A DNA stretch of 64,000 nucleotides from Paraglaciecola arctica. Its GTDB lineage: Bacteria; Pseudomonadota; Gammaproteobacteria; Enterobacterales; Alteromonadaceae. The position numbers were made by a program, and so were the translations under genes. Below, piece by piece: positions 18,090-30,055 of this stretch. The notes beneath the pieces were generated by a model that had not been told where the DNA came from, searched no databases, and saw nothing but the letters and a program-made list of their open reading frames with translations. Numbering within the stretch: position 1 is the first letter of the stretch; every line of letters starts with the position of its first letter. The stretch spans positions 18,729 to 82,728 of the forward strand of contig NZ_JAHKQO010000001.1 of NCBI RefSeq assembly GCF_018861065.1. Direction: 5' to 3'.

Positions 18090-18863
18090 TTACTTATCAG
18101 TCAATATTTGATGATTACTCTCAGTTTCTAACTTTTGCATCTTTAGATTATGTTTTTCAAAATACGGTTCAATCTTATTGAGTTCAATGTACTTGGCCAT
18201 TAGGTTGGCTACCTCGTCATAATACTGCATGGCCGCAGAGTTTTTAGGAATACTAATGTAGTGAGGATTATAAAAAGTTTCAGTAAAGTGACTTTTTTCG
18301 AATTTGCCTTCGAACATTTCTTTATTGTGAGATTCTGACGAAACGGCAATATCGATACGGCTCAGTGCCAGCATCGATACCAATTGTTCGGTTTCTTCAA
18401 CAAAAATGACCCTTCTTTTATCCATTCTTGCAAATTTAGGAGAGTAAAAAACACCGTGAATAGCGCCCACCACCACTTTTTGTAAATCATCATAGGAGGT
18501 GATGTCTGATTTTAACGCGGGAGACTTAAAAAATGAGAGTTTTCGAACTCGATCCTCGTATTTAATTGGTGCTAAAAACTTCTCTCGTTCTGGCGTCATG
18601 GAGTGACGTATTAGAATATCAACTCTGCCTTCTTTGGCGTCTTTTAGGGAGCGCAACCAGGGGGCTTTTATCCAAATAATATTGTGGCCAAGCTCGTTAA
18701 AAATATCATTTACCAATTCGGGAACAGCCCCTAAACATTTATCGTTTTGAAAATATAAATCAGGCGGGTAGTCGCGACAGTGGGCCACAAAGTCTTTGGC
18801 GAACACATAATTGGAGAGCGTTGCAGTGATACAAATCATCAATATTACTGATATAAACTTCAT
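18090..18863 (-). CDS. Periplasmic solute-binding protein, SBP_bac_3 family
   Basis: A 257-residue exported protein with signal peptide residues 1-22 (ending SNYVFA) and the extracellular solute-binding family 3 fold. GAVPELVNDIFNELG and WLRSLKDAKEGRVDILI are the usual first lobe, VVGAIHG and RIDIAV the second. No permease or ATPase gene is adjacent, so it may feed a distant ABC transporter or serve as a sensor-associated binding protein. Many Alteromonadales carry such orphan proteins. The ligand cannot be read from the sequence. Confidence 0.75.
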   Translation of the reverse strand: MKFISVILMICITATLSNYVFAKDFVAHCRDYPPDLYFQNDKCLGAVPELVNDIFNELGHNIIWIKAPWLRSLKDAKEGRVDILIRHSMTPEREKFLAPIKYEDRVRKLSFFKSPALKSDITSYDDLQKVVVGAIHGVFYSPKFARMDKRRVIFVEETEQLVSMLALSRIDIAVSSESHNKEMFEGKFEKSHFTETFYNPHYISIPKNSAAMQYYDEVANLMAKYIELNKIEPYFEKHNLKMQKLETESNHQILTDK

Positions 18864-21366
<2,503 letters not shown>

Positions 21367-21439
21367 AAGCCTCATTTTTAAATAGGTAAAATGAGATAGG
21401 TCAGTACCTAGGCTTAGATCAAACATTGAAAATAATAAT

Positions 21440-21471
21440 AAGCGCTTCATTTGAGGCGCTTTTTTATTTTT
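21440..21471 (+). terminator. Intrinsic terminator of katG
   Basis: AAGCGCTTC (21440-21448) pairs with GAGGCGCTT (with one G-T pair) around a short loop and is followed by TTTTTATTTTT. This is a textbook rho-independent terminator about 75 bases after the katG stop. Confidence 0.88.
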
Positions 21472-21487
21472 AGGAGTAGGATAAGCG

Positions 21488-21532
21488 CTGTAATCAATTG
21501 TAATTTAACATAAGGATTACAATTGATTACAG
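21488..21532. repeat. Perfect 16-bp inverted repeat with 13-base spacer
   Basis: CTGTAATCAATTGTAA (21488-21503) is the exact reverse complement of TTACAATTGATTACAG (21517-21532). Each arm is itself nearly palindromic around CAATTG. It lies between the katG terminator and the duplicated META lipoprotein gene, about 60 bases before that start. No T-run follows, so an operator pair or a structured 5' leader is more likely than a terminator. Confidence 0.6.
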
Positions 21533-21590
21533 AAATACAAATTAGGTTAAGCTATATTATTGAACAACTTAAAATAAAAACATTATTACT

Positions 21591-23285
21591 ATGACTCGTT
21601 TATCCAGTTCGGCAAAAATACGCAATTTTAGATTTTCAGATAATTTAAGGTTTTCTGTTAAAGAGTTCATTTTGCTGCCTTTATTATTGGCTATTTTTGC
21701 GACTACCACTGGGTGTAATAGCTCTGACGATAAGATGCAGGTTATACAAGAAATCGATAATTCAGAGTCTGATTTGGAATTATTGCAAAGCGCTAAGGCA
21801 AAGTGGCAAAGCCAGTCTGGCCAATTTTATACCATTCAAAGTCAACGCTTTTGTGAATGCGCAACTGAGATGTCGTCACAAATGGAAATCAGCGTATCTG
21901 ACAATTTGATACTGTCCGCATACGATATTGCGTCAGACCAAGCCATTTCTGCAGAAGTGCAGCAAGAAATCCAAACGGTGGATGACTTATTTGCGTTAAT
22001 TGAAAAAGCGATTGCAGACGAGGTGTCGATTGAAGTCACTTATAACGAAGAATTTGGTTATCCTGAATCTGCGAAAATAGATCTTGAACAGCTTGCTGTT
22101 GATGGCGGTTTGTTTGTCACCTTATCAGATTTGGAAGTAAAGGACTCACTCTTGGCATTGGAAAAGGTCACGTGGGTGGTAGAGTCTTTCACTACAATCG
22201 CTGGCCCAAGACCCATTATCGATGGTTCAAATATTTCACTTTCGGTTGATATGCAAAATATGCAAGTAAGTGGCTTAGGAGGCTGCAATAGCTATAGTGC
22301 TGATTTGGTACTAGATGAAAAAAATAGCAATATCTCTATATCTAATATCGTTAGTACAGAGATGGCTTGTATTGAGCCAGAAGATGTTATGCAACAAGAG
22401 CAAAGTTATTTTGCTACTTTATCTCAGGTGCAGTTTTATTCATTTGACCAAGCCACGTTAACCATGGTGGTTGGTGGGGACTCGGGCTTACATTTTGTGG
22501 CCAAACAACATTCAGTTACTGATCCAATAGTTGTCAATCCATCAGATGAGACAAGTGCATTACAAGCGGCTAAAAAAAAATGGGACAGTCTTTCGGGGCA
22601 ATTCTATACCATTCAAAGTCACCGATTTTGTGAGTGTGAAGATGAATATCAATCTCAAATGGAAGTGAATGTTTTAGGCAATAAGGTCGTATCTGCATTT
22701 GATACTGTTTCAGGTGACGAAATATCTGAAGAAATTCAGCAAGAAATTAAAACGGTAGATGGTTTGTTTGCCTTAATTGAAAAAGCCATTGCTGACGGTA
22801 TTTCAATTAATGTTAGCTATAACCAAGAATATGGTTACCCAGAAACTGCGCAAATTGACCTTGAACAATTGGCTGTAGACGGTGGGTTACACATTAATTT
22901 GTCAGATTTGCAGATTAAAAACACACAAACAGCATTTGATTATGTTGTCTGGGAATTAACATCCTTTGATAGTATCGCTGGACCTCAACCCATAATTGAA
23001 AATAGTAGTGTAACATTGTCGATTGATGTTCAAAATTTACAAGTAAGTGGTTTCGGCGGCTGCAACGAATACAGTGGCGACTTGGAAATAGACAATAAGA
23101 ACAACATGACAATTTCTAACATTGTTAGCACTGAATTAGCATGCACTGAGCCAGAAAATATCATGCAGCAAGAAATGAGCTATTTTTCCACCTTAGAGCA
23201 AATTCAATTTTTTAATTTTTATGATGCAGACTTAAATATGACAGTGGGTGCTGATTCAGGATTGAATTTTGTAATAGCTGATTAA
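21591..23285 (+). CDS. Lipoprotein with two tandem DUF6174-META units
   Basis: Predicted envelope lipoprotein of 564 residues with hydrophobic residues 26-41 and lipobox TTGC (Cys42). It is built from two similar units of about 259 residues. Each begins with a DUF6174-like segment (SGQFYTIQS-x-RFCEC, cysteines 88/90 and 347/349; FGYPE or YGYPE; LEQLAVDGG). Each continues with a META/HslJ-like domain (GPRPII or GPQPII, VSG-x-GGCN-x-YS, STE-x-AC, MQQE-x-SYF). The META fold is known from heat-inducible HslJ and other envelope proteins and is not catalytic as far as known. The internal repeat points to a gene-internal duplication. The start has no clear ribosome site, and the n-region is long. 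Function is unknown. Confidence 0.75.
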   Translation: MTRLSSSAKIRNFRFSDNLRFSVKEFILLPLLLAIFATTTGCNSSDDKMQVIQEIDNSESDLELLQSAKAKWQSQSGQFYTIQSQRFCECATEMSSQMEISVSDNLILSAYDIASDQAISAEVQQEIQTVDDLFALIEKAIADEVSIEVTYNEEFGYPESAKIDLEQLAVDGGLFVTLSDLEVKDSLLALEKVTWVVESFTTIAGPRPIIDGSNISLSVDMQNMQVSGLGGCNSYSADLVLDEKNSNISISNIVSTEMACIEPEDVMQQEQSYFATLSQVQFYSFDQATLTMVVGGDSGLHFVAKQHSVTDPIVVNPSDETSALQAAKKKWDSLSGQFYTIQSHRFCECEDEYQSQMEVNVLGNKVVSAFDTVSGDEISEEIQQEIKTVDGLFALIEKAIADGISINVSYNQEYGYPETAQIDLEQLAVDGGLHINLSDLQIKNTQTAFDYVVWELTSFDSIAGPQPIIENSSVTLSIDVQNLQVSGFGGCNEYSGDLEIDNKNNMTISNIVSTELACTEPENIMQQEMSYFSTLEQIQFFNFYDADLNMTVGADSGLNFVIAD

Positions 23286-23432
23286 TCTGACTGATAGCTT
23301 TGATTGATAGATTGAGAATACGTCTACGTGAGTATTCTTAAGTTTTTGATTAATTCATTGACTAACAATGAGTCTGTTACTTAGCATTGCCGGTAACCTT
23401 ACACGTAGCATTTTGCAGTTTCAAAATATATG

Positions 23433-24014
23433 CTATGCGTCGTTGACCTCACTTGCTATTTGGTAAATCCGCAGGGTTGTTCTCATCGTTTCATTCGGAT
23501 CATCAACCGAGCTTGATAACATAATACCTTCAGCAACTGATTCTACATTTTTTGCAAATTCATAGGTACTTAAGCCTATAACACTCAGGCTCAACTGATT
23601 ATCTTCGATAGCTTGGTTCAATTTAGTTTGGATCGCCTCTTGGGTTTTAATTCGGTTTTGTTCCAATAGGTCCGCGCAATGAGATTGCCCAGCTAGAAAT
23701 AAATCCGATTTAATGATCGCGTTGGGTATATTTTCAAACACTTCAGTACAACGTTGCGATAAAAAATCATAAGTGTCTTCCCAAAAGCGACCTTGGCTAT
23801 TTATATATGCTTGAACTTGTATGTCTTTTTCGAGCAAAAAATTTTGAATAAAGGCTCTAAACAAAATTTCTTTAGAAGAAAACTGTTTGTGGATCGTGAC
23901 CCGCGACACTTTTGAGTACCGACTTATCATCGCAATACTTGCAGCGCTATAACCATGTTGGAAAAAACACTCTTTGGCTGTATCAAATATTTTTCGAGTA
24001 CTATTTAACATCAA
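23433..24014 (-). CDS. TetR-family transcriptional regulator
   Basis: A 193-residue repressor-type protein. Residues 1-50 form the TetR helix-turn-helix (AKECFFQHGYSAASIAMISRYS followed by VSRVTIHKQFSSKEILF). The rest is the variable helical ligand-binding half. It is divergent from the RND efflux operon, with a perfect palindrome in the shared intergenic promoter region, so local repression of efflux is the natural reading. Two adjacent ATG codons offer alternative starts. Confidence 0.88.
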   Translation of the reverse strand: MMLNSTRKIFDTAKECFFQHGYSAASIAMISRYSKVSRVTIHKQFSSKEILFRAFIQNFLLEKDIQVQAYINSQGRFWEDTYDFLSQRCTEVFENIPNAIIKSDLFLAGQSHCADLLEQNRIKTQEAIQTKLNQAIEDNQLSLSVIGLSTYEFAKNVESVAEGIMLSSSVDDPNETMRTTLRIYQIASEVNDA

Positions 24015-24072
24015 TGTTCACCTCTTAGCTTGGCACATAGTCTACGATAACGACGCTATTTTTTCAACATGG

Positions 24073-24100
24073 TTTACACATTGTGTAAATGTGTTAACAT
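24073..24100 (+). promoter_or_regulatory. RND operon promoter with overlapping TetR-type operator
   Basis: TTTACACA-T-TGTGTAAA (24073-24089) is a perfect 17-base palindrome. Its first six bases, TTTACA, can serve as a -35 element, with TAACAT at 24095-24100 as -10 after 16 bases. A regulator dimer bound there would block RNA polymerase. The palindrome is direct observation; binding by the adjacent TetR protein is inferred from position. Confidence 0.6.
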
Positions 24101-24156
24101 TGCGGCGCTAAGTGTTAGTGTGTTTAATTTTTATTCAAGTATTTTGAGGAAGTAAT

Positions 24157-25203
24157 ATGAAATTGTGGGTCAGTGTAGGTGTATTACTGCTACTACAGGG
24201 GTGTTCTGAGTTAGCGGCGGTCGACCCAGAAAAGGCGCCAATAGTGGTGCAAACTTTCGAAGTGGCTGCACAACCAAGTAGTGAAGTGTATGAATTCCCA
24301 GCGGTTGTTTCAGCTGTGAAAAATGTAGAGCTTAAATTCGAAGTGGCAGGGCGCTTAATCGCCACTGACTTAATAAAAGGTCGAAAAGTTCAAAAAGGAC
24401 AAGTCTTGGCTCAGATCGATCCCGCTCCTTATGAACGCAAAGTAAAAGATCGAGAAGTACGACACGAACTGGCGACTAATGATTTAAAACGTATTAAGTC
24501 TTTGTATAAAACAGGTGGCGTATCCCAGAGTGCTTATGACAATGCTAAAACACAGTTCGAAACTACATTATTAGATCTAAACAACGCTAAACAAGATTTG
24601 AGTTATACCAAAATTACGGCGCCATTTGATGGTTTCGTGTCTGACAGATATATTGAAAACGACAGTTATGTACAAGTGGGAAATTCTGTTGCCACTATCC
24701 AAGACCGTTCATCGTTGTATTTTTCTTTTGATGTACCTGAACGTGTAATGACCTTGAATAAAGGTAATACCGAAGTCATTGCCACAGCTCGTATCATTGG
24801 AATTGAAGAGCAAACCTTTAAAATTCACTATGTAGAACATGAAGCCATTCCAGACCCTATTACCCAGACATACAATCTAACCTTTGCAATTGATAATGCT
24901 CAAGAAACATTACTGATCCCAGGCTCAAGAGCAATGGTAACCATACAAAGCCAAAAAGCGACCGACAAAATTACATCAGTACCTGTTTCGGCAGTATTTG
25001 GGGATGGCGAAACTGGTTTTGCCGTATGGTTGTTTGACGAACAACAAGAAATCGTAACCAAACGCAAGGTCAGTGTAAACGGTATGTCTGGAAAATTTGC
25101 GATAGTTGACCAGGGTTTATCTGAAGGCGATAAAGTGGTGGCAGCCGGTATTACCTATATGCGCGAAGGTTTAATGGTAAGAGAATATAAGGCCGAACAG
25201 TAA
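24157..25203 (+). CDS. RND efflux periplasmic adaptor subunit (membrane fusion lipoprotein)
   Basis: A 348-residue adaptor linking the inner-membrane RND pump to an outer-membrane channel. The N-terminus is a lipoprotein signal (LLLLQGC, Cys16). The biotinyl-lipoyl-like halves are visible in LKFEVAGRL with GRKVQKGQVLAQIDPAPYE and ITAPFDGFVSDRYIENDSYVQVG, separated by a short alpha-hairpin (residues 100-145). The beta-barrel and membrane-proximal parts follow, ending GITYMREGLMV. The stop overlaps the pump start by one base, so translation is probably coupled. No outer-membrane TolC-type gene is in the operon. Confidence 0.9.
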   Translation: MKLWVSVGVLLLLQGCSELAAVDPEKAPIVVQTFEVAAQPSSEVYEFPAVVSAVKNVELKFEVAGRLIATDLIKGRKVQKGQVLAQIDPAPYERKVKDREVRHELATNDLKRIKSLYKTGGVSQSAYDNAKTQFETTLLDLNNAKQDLSYTKITAPFDGFVSDRYIENDSYVQVGNSVATIQDRSSLYFSFDVPERVMTLNKGNTEVIATARIIGIEEQTFKIHYVEHEAIPDPITQTYNLTFAIDNAQETLLIPGSRAMVTIQSQKATDKITSVPVSAVFGDGETGFAVWLFDEQQEIVTKRKVSVNGMSGKFAIVDQGLSEGDKVVAAGITYMREGLMVREYKAEQ

Positions 25204-28200
25204 TGGATATCGCTCGCTATTCACTGACAAAGTCAGTCAACGTTTGGTTACTTGCCTTAGTTTGTATTGTGGGGGGGCTAGTCGCACTAGAGAACATCGG
25301 GCGTCTAGAAGATCCAGCGTTTACTATCAAAGAGTCCATGATAATGACCTATTATCCTGGCGCCAGTGCGGAAAAAGTAGAAAGAGAGCTTACCGAACAA
25401 ATCGAAATTGCTTTGCAGAAAATGCCGCAATTAAGACGTCTGAAATCAACCAGTAAACCGGGTGTGTCACAAATTAGAGTTGAGGTCTTACATAATTACG
25501 ACACCGACCAATTGCCACAAATTTGGGACGAGCTTAGAAAACGATTGAGTGATTTAACGTCATCCTTGCCATTAGGTACCACAGTACCTGCAGTCATTGA
25601 CGATTTTGGTGATGTATTTGGATTGTATTACGCATTAACTGCCCCAGATTTTACACCTTATCAGGTGAGAGAGTTTTCGCGGATTATTCGCCGCGAATTG
25701 TTAACTATCGACGGCGTGGCTAAAGTCGATGTTAATGGCATTCTTCAAGAAGAGATTGTGGCAACTTTTGATACTTTCCAAATTGCTGGTTTAGGTTTGT
25801 CATTTCCTGATATTACCCAGCTTTTAGATAATAATTTACGTCCGTTTAGTGGTGGTAGATTGTTAGTCGAAGGCAAACAAGTCAGATTATCTATTGCTGA
25901 TTCCTCAAATAGGCTCCAAGAAATACGTAACTTACCCATAGTTTTACCGGGGAATAATGCCTCTATTAAATTAAAAGATATTGCTGAAATTAGTATACAG
26001 CCGGTAGAAATTCCAGACAGTGCTATGCGTTATAACGGGGAAGAAGCCATCACCTTTGCAGTGTCAGCCAAATTTGATGTAAACATTGTGGATGTGGGTC
26101 ACAAAGTTAATCAAAAAATTGATGAATTATTACATAGCTTACCTGCCGGTATTGAAGTTGAATCTTTGTATGACCAAGCCAGCATAGTGGAAACCGCTGT
26201 TGATGGCTTTATTGTTAATTTAGAAGTGTCTGTACTGGTTGTGACCCTAGCGTTGTGCATATTTATGGGATGGCGCTCGGGAGTGGTAGTGGGCGTTACT
26301 TTGTTAATTACCGTGTTGGGTACCGTATTATTTATGTGGTTATCAGACCTACGCTTACAGCGGATTTCGCTAGGAGCCATGGTGATTGCAATGGGTATGT
26401 TAGTGGATAATGCCATAGTAGTAGCAGAAGGCATGATGATGCGAATGGCAAAAGGTAAATCAGCTATCGAGGCCGCCAGTTTTATTGTTAGACGGACCCA
26501 ATGGCCGTTACTTGGCGCAACCGTCATTGGTATTATGGCATTTTCGGGTATTGGTTTATCTGATGACGCGACCGGTGAATTTTTGTTTTCATTGTTTGCA
26601 GTAGTACTGATTTCACTGATGCTTAGTTGGGTGTTTGCGGTTTCATTGACACCTTTGTTAGGGCGTTACTTCTATAAAGTTGGTGAACAACAAGAAACTG
26701 AAACAAAACTATCAGGTTTTTCACTAGGCTACTTATCGTTTCTGAAACAAGCGCTGCGTTATCGATGGATTAGTTTGATTGTTTTGATCGCCATTACTAT
26801 CAGTGCCTATGCGAGTTTTGGTTTAATTAAACAAGGTTTTTTTCCACCTTCTAACGCTCCAGTATTTTTTATTAATTATTGGAGCCCTCAAGACAGGGAT
26901 ATACGCAACACAGCAGAGAATATGATGAAAGGAGAATCAATCATATTAGATGATGAGTCAGTAACTTCGGTGGCAAGTTTTGTGGGGCGAGGAGCAGAGC
27001 GTTTTACTTTGCTATATGGCCCTGAAATGCCGAACGAAAGTTATGGATTGTTTTTTGTTAGGGTTGCAAACGCGGAAGATATTCCAGCTACTGCGAAGTC
27101 TTTAGCAGATAAACTAAAGTCAGTTGACCCTGATGGGCGTTTTTACCCTAAAGTGATTCAGTTTGGTCCGGCGGCGCCGGCTAAGTTAGAAACTCGAATT
27201 TCTGGACCCGATCCAACTATTCTCAGAAACCTTGCTCAACAAGTAAAAGATATCTATTTTGACGACTCGCTTATTGACAGTGTACGAGATGATTGGCGCG
27301 AAAAAGGCATAATATTAACGCCGCAATACGATGAGATAACCGCAGGTTTGGCTGGTGTCTCTCGTTCGGATTTCTCACAGGCTATTCAATTTGCTAGTAG
27401 TGGGTTACAAATTGGGCAGTTACAGTCAGGTGACTATCTATATCCGATCATTGCAAAAAGTCGTACCCAAGATACGCCTGACATGTCCGATATAAAAAAT
27501 AGTATGGTATGGAGTAGCAGCCAAAGACGTTATATACCTTTTCAGCAGGTTTCTAGTGATATTAAATATCAAAGTGAAGAGTTGTTGATACAACGTCGAG
27601 ATCGCGTGCGCACGATTACTGTCTCTGCTGAGCCAGGGGCTGATGAAACTGCAGGTGCCGCGTTTACTCGGGTACAAGGCCAAATTGAAAATATTGAACT
27701 ACCTATGGGGTACTCTATCGAGTTTGGTGGTGAATATGAATCGGCTAACGAAGCTCAAGAAGCCTTAGGAAAAGGTTTGCCACTGGGATTCTTAGTGATG
27801 TTTTTAATTAGTGTGGTGTTGTTTGGTCGGGTACGGCAACCTTTGATTATTTGGTTAATTGTGCCCATGGCAATAGTTGGCGTTGTGGCTGGTTTGTTGG
27901 CCGCAGATATGCCATTTGGTTTTATGTCATTGTTAGGCTTTTTAAGCTTATTCGGCATGCTAATAAAAAATGCCATTGTTCTGCTAGAAGAAATTGATCT
28001 GCAGATTGCTGAAGGTAAACCGCCATTACAAGGGTTGATTGAGGCAAGCGTCAGTCGTTTAAGGCCGGTAGCATTAGCCGCTATTACCACTATTTTAGGC
28101 GTGCTTCCTTTATTGTTTGATCCCTTCTTTGCAGATATGTCGGTGACTATTATGGGGGGCTTGGCATTTGCTACCTTGTTAACCTTAGTTGCAGTACCAG

Positions 28201-28244
28201 TGTTCTATAGCCTGCTGTACCGTATTCCGTATAAGACTGATTAA
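25203..28244 (+). CDS. RND efflux transporter permease subunit
   Basis: Inner-membrane proton-driven pump of 1013 residues with the usual duplicated six-helix halves and two large periplasmic loops. The transmembrane-4 motif is GMLVDNAIVVAEG, with Asp402 present but Asn where AcrB has a second Asp. The second-half equivalent is GMLIKNAIVLLEE. Loop features include MTYYPGASAEKVERELTEQIE and PALRPVALA-like SRLRPVALAAITTILGVLPLL. Substrates cannot be predicted; the context is a drug/toxic-compound efflux unit under TetR control. A hairpin lies directly after the stop. Confidence 0.92.
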   Translation: MDIARYSLTKSVNVWLLALVCIVGGLVALENIGRLEDPAFTIKESMIMTYYPGASAEKVERELTEQIEIALQKMPQLRRLKSTSKPGVSQIRVEVLHNYDTDQLPQIWDELRKRLSDLTSSLPLGTTVPAVIDDFGDVFGLYYALTAPDFTPYQVREFSRIIRRELLTIDGVAKVDVNGILQEEIVATFDTFQIAGLGLSFPDITQLLDNNLRPFSGGRLLVEGKQVRLSIADSSNRLQEIRNLPIVLPGNNASIKLKDIAEISIQPVEIPDSAMRYNGEEAITFAVSAKFDVNIVDVGHKVNQKIDELLHSLPAGIEVESLYDQASIVETAVDGFIVNLEVSVLVVTLALCIFMGWRSGVVVGVTLLITVLGTVLFMWLSDLRLQRISLGAMVIAMGMLVDNAIVVAEGMMMRMAKGKSAIEAASFIVRRTQWPLLGATVIGIMAFSGIGLSDDATGEFLFSLFAVVLISLMLSWVFAVSLTPLLGRYFYKVGEQQETETKLSGFSLGYLSFLKQALRYRWISLIVLIAITISAYASFGLIKQGFFPPSNAPVFFINYWSPQDRDIRNTAENMMKGESIILDDESVTSVASFVGRGAERFTLLYGPEMPNESYGLFFVRVANAEDIPATAKSLADKLKSVDPDGRFYPKVIQFGPAAPAKLETRISGPDPTILRNLAQQVKDIYFDDSLIDSVRDDWREKGIILTPQYDEITAGLAGVSRSDFSQAIQFASSGLQIGQLQSGDYLYPIIAKSRTQDTPDMSDIKNSMVWSSSQRRYIPFQQVSSDIKYQSEELLIQRRDRVRTITVSAEPGADETAGAAFTRVQGQIENIELPMGYSIEFGGEYESANEAQEALGKGLPLGFLVMFLISVVLFGRVRQPLIIWLIVPMAIVGVVAGLLAADMPFGFMSLLGFLSLFGMLIKNAIVLLEEIDLQIAEGKPPLQGLIEASVSRLRPVALAAITTILGVLPLLFDPFFADMSVTIMGGLAFATLLTLVAVPVFYSLLYRIPYKTD

Positions 28245-28254
28245 GCTGGATTGC

Positions 28255-28306
28255 CTAGCTTGGGATAGTCTAAGCATTTATAAATGTTTGGTTTATCTCA
28301 AGCTAG
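28255..28306 (+). terminator. Large hairpin after the RND operon, possible terminator
   Basis: CTAGCTTGGGATA (28255-28267) pairs with TATCTCAAGCTAG (28294-28306) with one mismatch. The inner palindrome CATTTATAAATG sits between them. It begins ten bases after the pump stop codon. The downstream sequence is T-rich but lacks a compact T-run, so termination is likely but not assured. Confidence 0.45.
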
Positions 28307-28474
28307 TTAACTAGTTATTTGTTTAAATATTGCAGCTGTAAATAACAAGGACGTATATTGTAAAGCTACTTGTCTGTTTAATATTTTTTTGCGTTTAGAG
28401 CTTATTCTTTGATTTAATGTAAGAATACGTAAAAAATCTAAGTGTTTAAGATTAGGGCAAAGGGCTTAAGGATA

Positions 28475-30055
28475 ATGAAAGAAGCGCAGTATCATTTAGA
28501 AATCGAATATAAGCACTTAAAAATTGTGAATCAATATTTGATGGACATCCTGCCCGCAAATTTAGAACATGAAATTGTCGGTTACTTATCTGACACATTG
28601 GTCAATAAACTCAATATCGAGGATATCGAATACTATTCATTTGATCCCGCAAAACAGATTCTTACTCTGACTACGGCTTTTATAAAAAAACAATCGAAGC
28701 CCCTCGAAGCCAATCAGTTAATAGAGGTTGGTTTAGACCAAGGACTTATCGGTAAAGTAGCGAAATCGCTACATACTGAAAATATTGATAACCTTCTTAT
28801 TCACCCTGAATTTGTACAAAAAAATTCTGAGCATTTGTCCGCCATAGTTGTACCCATAGTGATAGGGGATAAATTACTTGGTGTCATCTATTGTGGCAGT
28901 AGGAATATTGCTGATTTTTCTTCTCAAACTCAAAAGTCTTTAAACGCAATCGCTTCTATTACCGCCATCAAACTAGAAAAGAACAGCGCCATAGAACAGC
29001 TACAACAAACCATCGAGAAACTGGAATATAGCGGTAAAATTCAGGATACTTTGTTTGAAATTGCCGAGCTCATTTTTGAAACATCAGATATGCAAGAGTT
29101 TTATGAGCGTCTTCATAAAAGCATCGCTAAACTCATGTTTGCTTCAAATTTTTTTGTAGCCTTAGTCATTGATGATGGGAAAGCTATCACTTTGCCTTAT
29201 GCTGTAGATGAAGTTGATGAAGTGCCGCCTAATGAAGTGATTCCACTCGATAAAGACAAGCCCAGTATTACTGGCTACGTGTTAAATACAAATAAACCAC
29301 TACTGGCAAGTAAACAGAAAATGCAATCCATGATTGATTCTAACGAGGTTTATATAAAAGGGTCTTTGCCTTATGCGTGGTTAGGGGTTCCGTTTGGTAA
29401 TCCACCTCTGCATGGTGTGGTAGTAGTACAAAGTTACAAAGAAAATATTGGTTTCACCAAAAAAGACGAGCAATTGTTATGTTTTGTCGCAAGACATATC
29501 CGAAATGCTATCGAGAGGATGCAAGCTCGGGCAGACTTACAATTTATGGCATTGCATGACCCCCTTACCAAACTGCCAAATCGGTCATTGTTTAACGATA
29601 GGGTACAGCGCGCTCTAAATAACAGTAAAAGAGACCAACATAAAAAAATGGCATTGCTGTTTTTGGATTTGGATAATTTTAAGCAAATTAATGATACTTA
29701 TGGTCACCATATTGGGGATCTTTTGTTGGTAGAAGTAGCAGGTCTAGTTAAAAAATGTATTCGTGATACCGATAGTTTGAGTCGATTGGGTGGTGACGAG
29801 TTTGCTATCTTGCTCGATGATATTGCGACAATTGAATATGCTGAAAAAGTGGCGAAGAAGGTCATCAAAGCTGTTACGACACCATTAATGTTGGATGAAA
29901 ACCAAATTAACACCTCTATCAGTATAGGTATAGCATTTCAAAATCTGAACGATAACACCCTTGACTCTTTGATGATCCGCGCAGATAAAGCTATGTACCA
30001 AGCCAAGCAACAAGGCCGAAATAGGCTAGTTATTGAACAGGGTGGATCAGATTAG
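28475..30055 (+). CDS. GAF-domain diguanylate cyclase (GGDEF)
   Basis: A soluble signalling protein of about 526 residues. The N-terminal part has two GAF-like sensor regions (roughly 40-190 and 200-350). The C-terminal part is a GGDEF domain opening HDPLTKLPNRSLFNDRV, with an intact active site GGDEF at 439-443 and an RxxD inhibitory site at 430-433 (RDTD). Synthesis of c-di-GMP with product inhibition is therefore expected. I choose the ATG at 28475 because AAGGA precedes it. A GTG at 28442 would add 11 residues without a ribosome site. No EAL domain is attached. Confidence 0.88.
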   Translation: MKEAQYHLEIEYKHLKIVNQYLMDILPANLEHEIVGYLSDTLVNKLNIEDIEYYSFDPAKQILTLTTAFIKKQSKPLEANQLIEVGLDQGLIGKVAKSLHTENIDNLLIHPEFVQKNSEHLSAIVVPIVIGDKLLGVIYCGSRNIADFSSQTQKSLNAIASITAIKLEKNSAIEQLQQTIEKLEYSGKIQDTLFEIAELIFETSDMQEFYERLHKSIAKLMFASNFFVALVIDDGKAITLPYAVDEVDEVPPNEVIPLDKDKPSITGYVLNTNKPLLASKQKMQSMIDSNEVYIKGSLPYAWLGVPFGNPPLHGVVVVQSYKENIGFTKKDEQLLCFVARHIRNAIERMQARADLQFMALHDPLTKLPNRSLFNDRVQRALNNSKRDQHKKMALLFLDLDNFKQINDTYGHHIGDLLLVEVAGLVKKCIRDTDSLSRLGGDEFAILLDDIATIEYAEKVAKKVIKAVTTPLMLDENQINTSISIGIAFQNLNDNTLDSLMIRADKAMYQAKQQGRNRLVIEQGGSD

